From assembly GCA_950295325.1 (NCBI GenBank), contig OX485806.1, positions 31,744,001 through 31,808,000 on the forward strand: DNA of 64,000 bases. Reading direction: 5' to 3'. This DNA comes from Polytrichum commune (taxonomy: Eukaryota; Streptophyta; Polytrichopsida; Polytrichales; Polytrichaceae). Below, piece by piece: positions 25,223 through 36,228 of this stretch; position 1 is the first letter of the stretch, and each line of letters begins with the position of its first letter. The notes under the pieces were generated by a model. That model saw only the letters and a list, made by a program, of their open reading frames with translations, was not told the origin of the DNA and did not search any database. A program made the translations under genes and the position numbers.

Positions 25223-25680
25223 AAGGCATATGGGTCTTAAGTGGCTCATTTTCTTATTCGGACCCCTAGATTCATTTGGTATGTGGTTTGGTGAGGATCA
25301 GTGCCCGGATGTTTTTGGGGCATAGTCAGTCAAGATCCTAGTGATTCTAAATCCAACCGGTTACATGTTGACATCTTCCAATTTTGTTTTATTCATTTGA
25401 GGTATATTATATAGATTCTTCTAAAACAATGAGTACTTCTCCCGAAGTCTCAAACTTAAACTGGTTATTTCTCAAACTCAACCGGTTCATATGTAACTAA
25501 TTGACAGTGCTTCCCGGACAGTGGTGAGGATCAAAGAGAAAATATCTTAAAGACACATGTTTAAAAGAGACCGGACTACGTCTTCAACGATTAATAACTA
25601 CTCTACACTCAACTCAATATTGAACGTAATGGGGAGTTCCTAAGTGTCCTAGTTAAGATCAACAAACATGCACTTCCATC
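25223..25680. mobile_element. Main-family MITE carrying a nested insertion
   Basis: The left part (aaggcatatgggtcttaagtgg, cccctagattcatttggtat, gtggtttggtgagg) and the right part (atcaaagagaaaatatctt, agagaccggactacgtc, aacgtaatggggag) form one family member interrupted at 25301-25521. Its right portion runs directly into the 137-bp tandem array, whose unit is itself derived from this family. Confidence 0.65.
25301..25521. mobile_element. 221-bp inserted element with 12-bp target duplication
   Basis: The insertion is flanked by tggtgaggatca at 25289-25300 and 25522-25533, and removing it restores the main-family word gtggtttggtgaggatcaaag. Its ends gtgcccgg and ccggacagt are weakly inverted. 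Internal words tccaaccggttacatgttga and ctcaaactcaaccggttcat recur in an inserted block at about 32776-32986, and inverted at about 48150-48270. The class is unclear; a hAT- or MULE-like non-autonomous element is likeliest. Confidence 0.75.
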
Positions 25681-25700
25681 AACCATAACAACTAAATATT

Positions 25701-26487
25701 GGGATGTTTGATCTTCAATCCAATATTTGTAGAAGACATTTCATTGTAGATTCACGAGTTTTGTGGTGCAAATCTAATCGGTAGGAGTTGGAGAACACGA
25801 AAAACAATTGGGACGTTAACCATAACCACTGAGCATTGGGATGTTTTAATTTTCAGTATGATATTTGTAGAAGACGTTTCATCGTAGATTCACAAGTTTT
25901 TGTGGTGCAAATCTAATCGGTAGAAGTTGGAGAACACAAAAAACAATTGGGACGTTAATTAGAACCACTAAACATTGGGATGTTTGATTCTCAATCCGAT
26001 ATTGGGAGAAGATGTTTCATCCTAGATTCATGAGTTTTGTGGTGCAAATCTAATCGGTAGGAGTCGGAGAACATGAAAAACATTTGGGATGTTAACCATA
26101 ACCACTAAACATAGGGATGTTTGATTCTCAATCCGACATTGGGAGAAGATGTTTCATCGTAGATTCATGAGTTTTGTGGTGCAAATCTAATCGGTAGGAG
26201 TCGGAGAACATGAAAAACATTTGGGATGTTAACCATAACCACTAAACATAGGGATGTTTGATTCTCAATCCGATATTGGGAGAAGATGTTTCATCCTAGA
26301 TTCATGAGTTTTGTGGTGCAAATCTAATCGGTAGGAGTCGGAGAACATGAAAAACATTTGGGATGTTAACCATAGCCACTAAACATAGGGATGTTTGATT
26401 CTCAATCCGACATTGGGAGAAGATGTTTCATCTTAGATTCATGAGTTTTGTGGTGCAAATCTAATCGGTAGGAGTCGGAGAACACAA
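25701..26487. repeat. Six-copy tandem array, 137-bp unit
   Basis: Units begin with gggatgtttgat or a close variant at 25701, 25838, 25977, 26114, 26251 and 26388, giving periods of 137, 139, 137, 137 and 137 bp. Each unit continues through tcaatccgat, gaagatgtttcat, ttgtggtgcaaatctaatcgg and ggagaacatg. The last four copies are nearly identical and the first two more diverged, so the array grew toward its right end. Single copies of this unit exist as the distal part of main-family MITEs at about 33400-33520 and 50310-50440. Confidence 0.92.
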
Positions 26488-27796
26488 GAATTGAGCCAAA
26501 TCACTCCCCCATGAGACCTCACAATATATATGGGGACCCTAAAACGGAAGCTTCGGAGGAGGAGGCGGGCGAAAGACTATTTGGGGTCCTGGTCAAACCC
26601 TGTGTTCCACTTTCAAGCCCAGTACAGGAAGTCCCAGTCCTCCACTTACCAAGCCGACCCTTTTCCGGCCTTCAATGCGACACTACCTCCCGTGGCTATG
26701 GCGGATTTCCAGCTTTCAGGTTCGCTTCCTTCTGATTCCCGCCCTCGATCATCGCGTGTTCCTAGGCCTCTTCCCTCACAAGCCTTCTTGTCGTTATAAG
26801 TATCGTGTCCTTCGGTTTCCTTCGATTTTCTCCCCTTCCTATTAGGCAGAGAATCAAGAGTGTTCGAGCTCGGTATGTCTCCTAAGCTACCCACCCAATC
26901 GTAGGTAGGAGCGGTGGGTGTGGCTGTGCGTGAGGTTTTTTTTTTTTTTTTTTTTTTTTTTGGGGGGGTGGGTTGTTGTTGCAGCTTTTTGTGTCAGCTG
27001 CGAGTTTGTTGGAGATTGTATGTGTGTATTAAGTTAGCCTTGCTTGTTTTGTTTCACCTCTCGGGATGGTTATGTTGGTTTTCTGATGTGGTTCGGAGGT
27101 TAGGTTGCATGGGAATCGATGATCATGTGAGGGTTGTGTGGCGTGGTGATGTAGTACTTTGGAGTTTGATGATGTAAGATGTGGAGAGGGATGATGTAGG
27201 GGTTTAGGAAGTGGAGCAGGTGGTGGTGTTGTGTTTCTGTGTCCCAATGTTTCCAGAGGGTTTGGTGGAGGCAAGTTTGACTTTTCTGCTTCCGTCGGTA
27301 CTTTAGTTCCAGAATCTGATGAAGTTTTTTTTTTAAAGGTAATGTTTGCAGATGTGGAGGTTGTGTCCATCCTCGATGAGTCGGAGAGCCTAGTTTGCTT
27401 TGCCTGGTGAAGGTGCGGAGAAGCCGACTTCGGTGATGGCTGTCGGTAAAGTACATAAGCTTCGTCGGAGGTGGTCATCATCGACAGGGGCATGGTGAAC
27501 GTGTGATTTGGCAGGTGAGTGAGTGAGGGAGTGAGTGAGTGAGTGCGTGCTCTCCGAGGTCATGAGGAGTTTTGTGGGGTGGGGTACGATGATAAGGGGA
27601 TGGAATATGAGGCAGCCATCGGAGCATGTGGACATGGCTATGGCAGGGCAGGGTAGTTATGGAACTTGAAAGAGGAGTGATCTTAAAAGCATTGCTTTCC
27701 TTTCAAGCTTCGCATCGGAATCTCATATTGGAAAATGGCGAAGTAATAAGGTTCGGTGGAGATCCCGGCAAGTGGAAGAAGAAGAAGAAGAAGAAG
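26488..27796 (+). promoter_or_regulatory. Upstream and probable leader region of the BIR1-like gene
   Basis: Immediately after the tandem array comes aatatatatgg (26523-26533), a plausible TATA box, and then a GC-richer block to about 26880 that looks like transcribed leader. A donor-like ctcggtatgt at 26870 and an acceptor-like tgttgcag ending at 26984 could define a leader intron spanning the T-run at 26938-26961. A GAGT microsatellite lies at about 27513-27545. The kinase frame is open from 27626 to its ATG. Promoter, leader and intron are all inference; no transcript evidence is available. Confidence 0.35.
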
Positions 27797-29704
27797 ATGC
27801 GTAATCAAATGGCCCGGAGTAATAATAAGCTTCACATGGCACGCAAGCATCATCCTATGGCCAACTTGTTAGGGTTTCTTGTCACCTTGATCGCCTTCTC
27901 ACAAATGCAGCAAGCATGGGCCGGCACAAATTTACAGTGTCTTATAGATTTCAAAAGCTCGATAACGGACTCCACCAATGCGCTGTATAACTGGAACACA
28001 AAGAATGTCTCCGACGAGAATAACGTCTGTGACTGGACCGGAGTGTCATGTTTCTCCAACAATGCGGTTCCTGTGTACAAGATATCGCTGAGGAACCTGG
28101 GGTTAGGAGGGACATGGCCAAGCGGTCTCAACCAGTGCCCAAGCCTCCAGACTCTGGACTTGACTGGAAACTCGTTCACGGGTCCTATATCTACGACGCT
28201 CAGCACCGACATACCTAACCTGGTCTACCTGGACGTATCTCACAACTCTATAATTGGGTCGATCCCGAACGACCTCGGCTCCTGTAAGTTCTTAAACGAC
28301 CTGATTTTGGACGACAATCAGCTGACAGGAGAGATTCCTGCAAGCATCGGTCAATTGGACCGCCTGGCCGTCTTCAGTGTGGCCAACAACCAGCTCTCCG
28401 GTACCATACCTTCAACATTCACCAACCGCAACAATGCAAGCGGCGTAAAGAGTTTCAATGCCTCCAGCTTCGAAGGGAATACGTACCTTTGCGGGGCACC
28501 GTTAACAGGCCCATGCAAGACGAAGTCTTCGAAGACGAACAATGGTGTGATCATTGGTGGGGTGGTTGGGGGTTTGGCGGTGTTGGTTGCACTCGCAGCT
28601 CTTTTGCTATGGTACTTCATTGGCCAGTCAAGACGGACAGCGGACATGTCCATCCTCCGGGACGAGAGCAAATGGGCCAAGCGTATTGCAAAGCCTCGAG
28701 GGGTGACTGTCTCCATGTTTGAGAAGCCTATTGTGAAAATTAAGCTTGCGGATCTTATGATGGCCACCAATGATTTCAGCAAGGATAAGATCATTGGTAA
28801 CGGCCGGACAGGGACGGTGTACAAAGCTGCCTTCCCTGATGGCTCGGTTATGGCGATCAAACGTTTGCAAGTGAATGTCCCGAACGATAGGGAGTTCAAA
28901 GCTGAGATGGAAACCTTAGGGCAGCTGAGGCACCGAAACTTGGTGCCTTTGCTAGGGTACTGTGTTGCAGGTGGTGAGCGTCTGCTTGTTTACAAACACA
29001 TGCCAAATGGCAGTGTGTGTGATAGGTTGCACTCTGCCGCGGGCATGGAAACTCCACTGGACTGGCCGGAGAGAGTGAAAATTGCACTTGGGAGTGCACG
29101 TGGTTTGGCATGGTTACACCATAGCTGCAACCCTCGGGTCATCCACCGCAACATCAGCAACAAGTCCATTCTCTTGGACGATGACAATGAGCCACGAATC
29201 ACAGATTTTGGGTTCGCTCGTCTGTTGAATCCTGCAGACACGCATGTGAGCACGTTTGTGAATGGTGACTTTGGGGATCCCGGGTACGTTGCTCCGGAGT
29301 ATATGCGCACTCTGGTGGCCACCACGAAAGGGGATGTGTATAGCCTTGGGGTGGTGCTTCTTGAGCTTGTCACCGGGCAGAAGCCGGTGGATGTGGTGGC
29401 TAAAGAGGAATACAAAGGAAGTCTGGTGGATCATGTGTTGCAGCTTGCGGCAGCAGGAAGAATGATGGAGGGGGTGGATCCTGTGATCAGAAACAAAGGT
29501 GTGGATGATGAAATCATGCAGGTTTTCAAGGTGGCAAGCTCATCTGTGGTGCTGGAACCTAAGGAGCGGCCGACCATGTTTGAGGTTTTCCAGCTCCTCC
29601 GAGCTATTGCGGAGAGATACAATTACACTGATCCCTTTGATGACCTCCCCACCATAACAACAGATGGCGGAGGTGGAGAAGATGTTACCATTTCCTTGCA
29701 GTAG
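27797..29704 (+). CDS. BIR1-like LRR receptor kinase with HRN catalytic loop
   Basis: The protein is a 635-residue plasma-membrane receptor. From the ATG at 27797 it has a basic start, a hydrophobic signal (LLGFLVTLIAFS, about residues 24-35), an LRRNT_2 cap with CDWTGVSC (78-85), about four to five LRRs to about residue 205, a single membrane span (about 250-275) and a kinase domain. The P-loop GNGRTGTV (334-341) and VAIK-type MAIK (Lys355) are present, and DFG is intact (470-472). However, the catalytic loop reads HRNISNKS (450-457), lacking the catalytic Asp, Lys and Asn of HRDxKxxN. STFVNGDFGDPGYVAPEY and the tail AERYNYTDPFDD match the Arabidopsis BIR1 (At5g48380) group, which regulates BAK1-dependent immunity and cell death. 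Little or no phosphotransfer is expected; scaffolding is inferred. The ATG at 27857 is an alternative start closer to the signal peptide. No introns. Confidence 0.93.
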   Translation: MRNQMARSNNKLHMARKHHPMANLLGFLVTLIAFSQMQQAWAGTNLQCLIDFKSSITDSTNALYNWNTKNVSDENNVCDWTGVSCFSNNAVPVYKISLRNLGLGGTWPSGLNQCPSLQTLDLTGNSFTGPISTTLSTDIPNLVYLDVSHNSIIGSIPNDLGSCKFLNDLILDDNQLTGEIPASIGQLDRLAVFSVANNQLSGTIPSTFTNRNNASGVKSFNASSFEGNTYLCGAPLTGPCKTKSSKTNNGVIIGGVVGGLAVLVALAALLLWYFIGQSRRTADMSILRDESKWAKRIAKPRGVTVSMFEKPIVKIKLADLMMATNDFSKDKIIGNGRTGTVYKAAFPDGSVMAIKRLQVNVPNDREFKAEMETLGQLRHRNLVPLLGYCVAGGERLLVYKHMPNGSVCDRLHSAAGMETPLDWPERVKIALGSARGLAWLHHSCNPRVIHRNISNKSILLDDDNEPRITDFGFARLLNPADTHVSTFVNGDFGDPGYVAPEYMRTLVATTKGDVYSLGVVLLELVTGQKPVDVVAKEEYKGSLVDHVLQLAAAGRMMEGVDPVIRNKGVDDEIMQVFKVASSSVVLEPKERPTMFEVFQLLRAIAERYNYTDPFDDLPTITTDGGGGEDVTISLQ

Positions 29705-30394
29705 CGATGATTTTTGCATCTTATGCTTATCATCTGCTTCCATGGCTGTCATCATGTTCTTGCACATCATGAACACCAGTAACACATTTCTGCTTCTGCT
29801 TCCAGGGTGGTTAAGTCTCTGGACAGACTGCAATTCCTGTGTTGCAGGCCTCTACACTTCACTTATTATGGAACAACCACGGGAATCCCAAATAGAAATG
29901 TGACCTGTATTCATAAGGTTCAAGCATGTCCGCTGCGATCAAGCTCTTTTTTTTACCTCCGACCTAGTTCGATGTGACACAATTCGAGTTGTCTTACATT
30001 ACCTTACAAGCTGGGTATGCACTGGAGGATGTCGAGAAGGAAACAAACAAACATCATTCCCAACCTCTTCTTCTCCACCAACCTCTTTTCTCCTGCTCAA
30101 CGAAGAATATCGCCCTTTGAGGCCACCCTCGTGGTAGCCGAGTTATATCCATCCAAGACTTAGATAAACAAGAAAGCTTAGAAGGCTGTACAGTTGCAGG
30201 GATTTGAGCATCCAGTTGCAATATCTTTCAGATTGACTGATGTGCACGTGACGATGAAGAGGAAGCCCTCACTCTTCTTCTCAGGTGTGCTTTGTATAAT
30301 TAAGTTGGACCATACTATTCTCCCTTTTGTGGGTGTTTGTTGAGTTTGTGCTTGCAAAGTGGTTTCAGGATCAGGAAGTTTTACTTCTTACAAG
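29705..30394. other. 3' flank of the BIR1-like gene
   Basis: The first 75 bases after the stop are part of the sequence duplicated at 30395-30594 and so probably belong to the 3' UTR. The block at about 30190-30375 (gcatccagttgcaat, agattgactgatgtgcac, ggaagccctcactc, tgtttgttgagtttgt) is repeated at about 32475-33010 with insertions. No further gene is seen. Confidence 0.5.
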
Positions 30395-30594
30395 TAAAGG
30401 TGTTCAAAGCCATTGCAGAGAATTATAATTACACCGATCCATTTGATGACTTCCTCATATTATCAAAAGACGGCGGCACTTGCAGAGATGATGTCATTGT
30501 TTCCTTCCAGTGCCGATCCTGTGTCTTGGCCTATCGCCTGTTGCACATCACTGCTTCTTACATGGCTCTTCTTGCACATCATGAACTGCACTAA
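30395..30594 (+). pseudogene. Decayed duplicate of the BIR1-like C-terminus and 3' UTR
   Basis: Translation gives VFKAIAENYNYTDPFDD followed by a diverged tail, against VFQLLRAIAERYNYTDPFDD in the intact gene at about 29583. Similarity continues past the parental stop into the 3' UTR words cttcttacatggct and ttcttgcacatcatgaac. The parental stop is not kept: the copied frame reads through the equivalent position and ends at 30592-30594. Only about 200 bp of the parent is represented, with no kinase core, so this is a gene fragment about 0.8 kb downstream. Confidence 0.85.
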
Positions 30595-33500
30595 AGATCA
30601 TATTCGGTGTCATCTGGTATTTTATGTCACTACAGTAACTTCTTAGCGGACACTTCGTATGAATAAGTGAACAAATACTCTCATGGATGATGGATGAGTT
30701 CATGCAGTGGTCAAAACCTTACCTTCTCTTGGCAGCTACTCTCCTCTTGGTTCTGCCTCCACCCTAAGGACTCCTTGCATGCTTGAGAGTTTGTTCCATG
30801 CGATGCAATGTGATGCGGCTATGCTTAGTGTTGATGTGATTGGAAGTAGTGCATAGAAGCAAAAGAGATTGGTGTTTGCAAGATTTCATTGTCTCAGTTG
30901 TTCCTGCCAGTGAATTTGTGCATGTGATTTGCTGCTGCTTTTGGTTACTTTCTACGTGTCTTCCTCTGAGTTCCTTAGATTGATGTCTGGGTTCAAAACT
31001 TTTGAGTGCTGAAAGTTAGTTTGTGTCAAACACTCTATGGTAGCAGATTCAATGGGCTAGAAGCCAAAGCTTGAGTAGGTGGCCGACAGGAGTTGCAAGG
31101 TCTTCTGTGTATTTTTAACTAGAAATTTCTTTGCTTGTTCAAACTAATTAATCTAATGTGCAAGCAATTGATGATGATCCTCACTAATGCACGAAATCTG
31201 GTCTCCAATCCAACTAGATTGCCATTGTTGAGTACCTCCCACATCTTGTTCAGAGCGGCTGTGATTACATCACCTGGGGTGTTTTATGAATTGTGGGCAG
31301 AAGATAGCTGCGTTTGTCTTCATCTATGAAATTGTACGCTGGCGGTGCAGCTCGAGTGAGGTGTGACAAAACAATCGACTGCCAAGAGACAAGATCATTC
31401 CAAACTTTACAGAGTCATGTCATATGGGTGGAAACACATAGAAGCTTTCTCAAGACTTCCATACACACAATTTTCTTTTTGGTGAACTTCCTTCAGATTG
31501 AGCAAGCTACATCCTACAACCACCATTGCATGGGTTCCAAATAGATAAGATTCTTGGATAAAGTCCCAATGGATTCAATTAAACAATGAGGAATAGGCGG
31601 GTATGCATCAAAGGCAAAAGTATTCTACAATTGAATTTTGAGCAGTAGCCTGACATGGCCAAATATCTCACCCTCACTAGAATTATGCTCTATTCCAAGT
31701 TTGAGAAACTTGTATTCTACTAATTTCCCGAAGTTCTGTCGTAGAAAATCTGTGATGAAATATTGTCATGGATGATTGAAATTTGGATGAAAAACCACTG
31801 AGTAAGTGACAGTAAATGCAACACTGTAAATCTATAATCCCCCCAAAAGTTACAAGGAATGACAAATAGTGTTGGGTTAACAATTAGAATTGAGCAAGAC
31901 AATTAGATTTGGCGACACTAAATATCATATTTGGTGTAGTTATACACGCCTGCTTTTAAGGTAATCAGATAGACGTATGTTATTCGGGAATTTTTTTCTT
32001 TGCACCCACTTCTCATAGGATATGAGATGTGCAATTAGTGCAAGATGGTTAGCAAATTTACATTGTGCCCATAGCCATTTGCTTCGTAATTTTTGGAACT
32101 CATATGAATCTCTTAATCATCATCAAAGTGAAGATTCATGTGCTCATCAAATAGTCATATGGGTTCCCCCCCCCCCCCCTCCCCCCAATTATGTGGACTA
32201 TTGAACTTGGAATGGTTAGCATATTTTGAACATGTAGTACAATCTCTTTTAAATACATGTCTTTTCAGTTGTCCATTCTTAGAGCCACAACTAACCAAAT
32301 CCACTTAAATATAGGTATCTACATTATTGTTATGTTGGATTAACACATGTGTACCTTAGTGTTTGGACAAATTGTAGTTCTGGTGTTATAGAACTCTACA
32401 CATATAAAGGAAGAACGATGGCAAACCCAAATGGATTGTACTGGTGCACGATTTTAGCTCAATGTGAAATGATTTTAGTTGCCTTACAAGTTGTTCCTTG
32501 CAACTGATTTCTCAGATTGACTGTATGTGCACACGACAATGAGGAAGAAGCCCTCACTAGTGGAGTCCACTGGATTTAATGTCATATTTGTTTATCCACA
32601 TTGTGGCATTCTAAGTTTCCACTGAGAGAAAGTGTCATATTTGTGACGTAATTGTGCTCAATAAGTTGACATTAACACAGTCAAAACACATTAGTGCCTG
32701 AATCCCCTCGCGTGCTTTTGCATAACCAAGTCACACCACATGTATTCTCCCTGGTGTAGGTGTTTGTTGAGTTTGTTCCAAATGTCTCGGGAGTTTTTTG
32801 GGGCATGATCGGTCGAAATCCTAGTGTTTCCAAGTCCAACCGGTTACATGTTGAGATCTTTCGGGTTTTCTCCACAGATTCCTCTAAAATGATCAGTAAT
32901 TTTCCTGAAGTCTTGAACTTCAACTGGTGATTTCTCAAACTCAACCGGTTCATCTGTAACTAGCGGCGGTTCTCCTGTTGATTGGTGTGTTCTTGCAAAG
33001 TGGTTTTGGGGATCATGAATACTATACTCTGCACAAATAAGCATCTCGGAAGCATACAAGACTTCGGGCAAAAGGGTTTCATAATTCTGGAATGTGCAGT
33101 CATCCTTGACGATACTCGTTCTGTGCAACGAGTAAAGAGTCGAGGTATGGCTGTTTGAAGTTCTTGCATCGTATAAGGTAACGTGGGTGCTGTTTGCTTA
33201 CTTCTCTTGATCGAACACCTGAATTTGGTTGATCTGTGGTTATGCGAGGATCAAAGAACAAACGTCACTCAGATGTACATTGAAATGAGATTGGACAACG
33301 TCTTCAGATTTTGTAGACGACTCCACACTCGATGATGAACACAATTGGCAGGGCCTATGGGTTCGGTTAAGGAATCAACGCACATGCACTTTTATAACCA
33401 TAATTGAATCAGGGGCAGTCCCATTTTCAAATCGAGTTTCGCTGATGCCTCACCGTAGAGTTGCTAATGCAGCACAAGTTCTGTTGTGTAGACCTAATCG

Positions 33501-34314
33501 GTAGGAGCTGGAGAACATGAATCATGAACCGAACAGCACCCACACAGCTTAATGATAAGTTTGCAAGAAAACAATGTGCATGGTGCATTACTCTGTCTCG
33601 ATCTAATGCAACAGCTAAGAGATGAGTCAATTTGTTCAATCCCTTGCTTCAGAGACAATGTCATCAGTCTACTGACCACCATGCACGACTTGGTCTTCAC
33701 ACAGAGGCTCGAAGGTGTAAACCGGATGTGGACCAAGAGGAATGACCATGCACCAAAAGTGAATGTGATGATTTTTTTTTAATATATGTTCAAAAAGGGC
33801 AGTTTTGAAAGAGATTCAAGCGAGATCACTCTTTTGTCTTCTCTTCTCTTCATCTTCTCTTGCCCTAAACACATTTCATTCAAACATATTATAACATCAT
33901 TATTTGTAAAGAATAAAAATGAAAAAAACATGATTTGTGCAACACTAAATGTACAACATTGGTTACATTATTTGTCATTCCTTGTAAAAACTCTGCGCAA
34001 CATAGGTTTATAATGTTACAATTATTGTCACTTATTCAGTGTTTTTTCAACCAAATTTCAACAATCCATGACAATATTTTATTATGGAATTGTTATGATT
34101 CAGAATCTACCAAACTTTGTTTAAATAGTTGGCATGATTTTCATCCAAGTATCTATCATCCATTGCTCTAGTCCCAAGTCGTTTGAGATGAATCATCTAC
34201 AAAAACACGATATTCAATATTTTGAGAGAGTGGGATCCTCTCAAAATAATATTGGCCATTTGGACACCTAAAAGTCATGTTAGGTTGATAAATACTAGAT
34301 TATACTTCAGACGT
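30595..34314. other. Intergenic DNA with MITE fragments and a segmental duplicate
   Basis: Contents in order: a fragment of the ctacactaaat family at about 30600-30680; another at 31690-31943 with the outer end tttggtgtag; a reverse main-family MITE at about 31990-32335 broken by a C-run near 32166; a duplicate of 30190-30375 at about 32475-33010 that carries an inserted block at about 32776-32986; a forward main-family copy at about 33180-33530; and a ctacactaaat-family fragment at 33925-34120. No gene is supported. Confidence 0.55.
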
Positions 34315-34554
34315 GTAGTTTCCATTAAAATGAGAGTATGTTAAGCTGGGAAATCGACTCATTTAGGTTGAGTCGACCTAAATGAGGACAATTATGTTAG
34401 TCAATTTAGGTTGAGTCGACCTAAATGAGGACAATATGTTAGTCAATTTAGGTTGAGTCGACCTAAATGAGGACAATATGTTGTCAATTTAGGTTGAGTC
34501 GACCTAAATGAGTCGATTTCTCAGCTTAACATACTCTCATTTTAATGGAAACTA
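34315..34554. repeat. Foldback element with internal 42-bp tandem palindromes
   Basis: The ends gtagtttccattaaaatgag and the complement of the right end are identical inward for about 55 bp except for one change (gctggg against gctgag). The centre holds four units beginning tttaggttgagtcgaccta at 34362, 34405, 34447 and 34488 (periods 43, 42, 41). Each unit is itself centred on the palindrome taggt-tgagtcga-ccta. The whole 240 bp can fold into one long hairpin or four small ones. No target duplication was evident. Confidence 0.88.
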
Positions 34555-35870
34555 CGGTGGAATTTACGGCGGAAAATCAAATGTTATTTTTTTACTTGTA
34601 CTCTACAACTTTCCAGTGGTTTTCATTTCATTCTTGAATTAATAGTTTGCTTTATGTGCTCTCAATTCACTGGAAAACTCTCATTTTAATGAATATTGTG
34701 TTCAAACCTATAGACAATCAAGTTACTATGTTGGATGGATGAGAGGTACGCTCATATGTGATACTTCCCTCTCTTGTTATCTTCTTTCCCTATACGTATT
34801 TGTTGATTTCTAACTTGATACATGGGTCCTTCCAATTGTGTTCACAACTAAGTGTAGGGTGGTTATTAATAGTTGAAGATGTAGTCCGATCTCTTTTAAG
34901 TTTTGTCTTCATGATGTTGATTCTTTGGTCCTCATCAAACCACATACCAATCAAATACAAGGGTCCAGTTAAGTAAATGGGCCACTTAAGACCCATCTAC
35001 CTTTAAGGGCCACTTCACACACGAGAGTGAAGGCTTGTGACCATTGCATTTTAAGATCTCTCATTTTAAGATCATCCACTCTCCTCTCACCGGTCATGTA
35101 GTCCACTAAGACATGCAAGTGTGATTCGATTACTTTTCTTAATCGGTCCTCTTTTATTTGAGCGGTGTATGGTTAGGTGAGGATCAAAGAACAAACATCA
35201 TGAAATCACATGTCTAAATTTATGAGAGTGGCCTACATTTTCAAATCTCATGATCTACTCCGCACTCAAGAATGAACACCACTAGAAGAACCTATATCCC
35301 CAGTTAAGAAATTGACAAACATGCACTTCCGACAACCACCATAACTAAATCAAAGGAACTCTTATTTCCAATACGGTTTTTATCACACTCTGGAATCCAA
35401 AGACATGAAGTGAAATTGACACTGCCGTCACTTCATGGGCAGGTATACGGAGAAGCTTTGTAGATTATTCATAGTTTGATGGATCGTGTAAGGTATATGT
35501 GGGTGTTATTTGGTTCATTTTTCATGTTCTTCATCTTCTACTGACTAGATTTATGCAACAAAACTCGTGCTGCATTATGAAATCCACAACAAAATATGTG
35601 CAAAAAACGGATTGAAAATTAGACCTCCCTGATTTAGTTATGGTTATCGGAAGTGCGTATTTGTTGATTTCTAACTTGATACATAGGTCCTTCTGATTGT
35701 GTTCACTACTGAGTGTAGAGTGGTTATTAATAGTTGAAGGCATAGTCTGATCTCTTTTAAGTTTTGTCTTCATGATGCTGGTTCTTTGGTCCTCACTGAA
35801 CCACATATCAATCAAATATGAGGGTTCGATGAAGAAAATGAGTCACTTAGGACCCGTCTACCTTTAAGGA
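34555..35870. other. Intergenic DNA, MITE copies in both orientations
   Basis: A reverse main-family copy spans about 34790-35000. A GGGCCACTTCACAC-type left end lies at 35010. A forward main-family copy follows at about 35140-35440 and another reverse copy at about 35630-35865. The order suggests repeated insertion into older copies. No gene is supported. Confidence 0.5.
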
Positions 35871-36228
35871 CCACTTCACACACGAGATTAAAGGCATGTG
35901 ACCATTGCATTTTAAGATCTCTCATTGGTTGAAAAGGCCAAGACCGTCCAAGTTCACTTCACACTAGAAGGTGAAGGGTTAAGGGGCCAATTTTTTTTAA
36001 TTTTTTAATTTTTATCATGGATGAAAAAGTTTGCATGGATTCCTACATTGTAGATGAAAACTAGTATTTCATGGTCTATTGAAATTTGCGTCAAGCCCAC
36101 CTCCAAGAGGTAGGGTTGACACAACTTTCAATAGACCATGTGAATGGGATGGCCTTTGGATGAGAATCAAGGGCTCTCACAATCACATGATCACGGCCCT
36201 TGGCTTGTGTGTGAAGTGGCCCTGAGTA
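35871..36228. mobile_element. MITE with ggaccacttcacac inverted ends
   Basis: The left end accacttcacacacgagat is matched by the complement of the right end, agggccacttcacacacaag. The left flank is TAA, but the right flank is not clearly so. Its interior preserves gtgaccattgcatttt, aagatctctcattggttg and atcacggcccttggc, which define the family also seen at 5880 and 11574. About 360 bp, non-coding. Confidence 0.75.

Noticed and set aside
26511-26894. Frames upstream of the receptor kinase as a separate small gene
   Set aside because: Three overlapping frames on two strands in a GC-rich leader-like block, none with a domain. A transcribed leader is simpler.
34362-34510. Tandem palindromic units as a CRISPR array
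   Set aside because: There are no unique spacers, the units are continuous tandem copies inside a foldback element, and the host is a plant.
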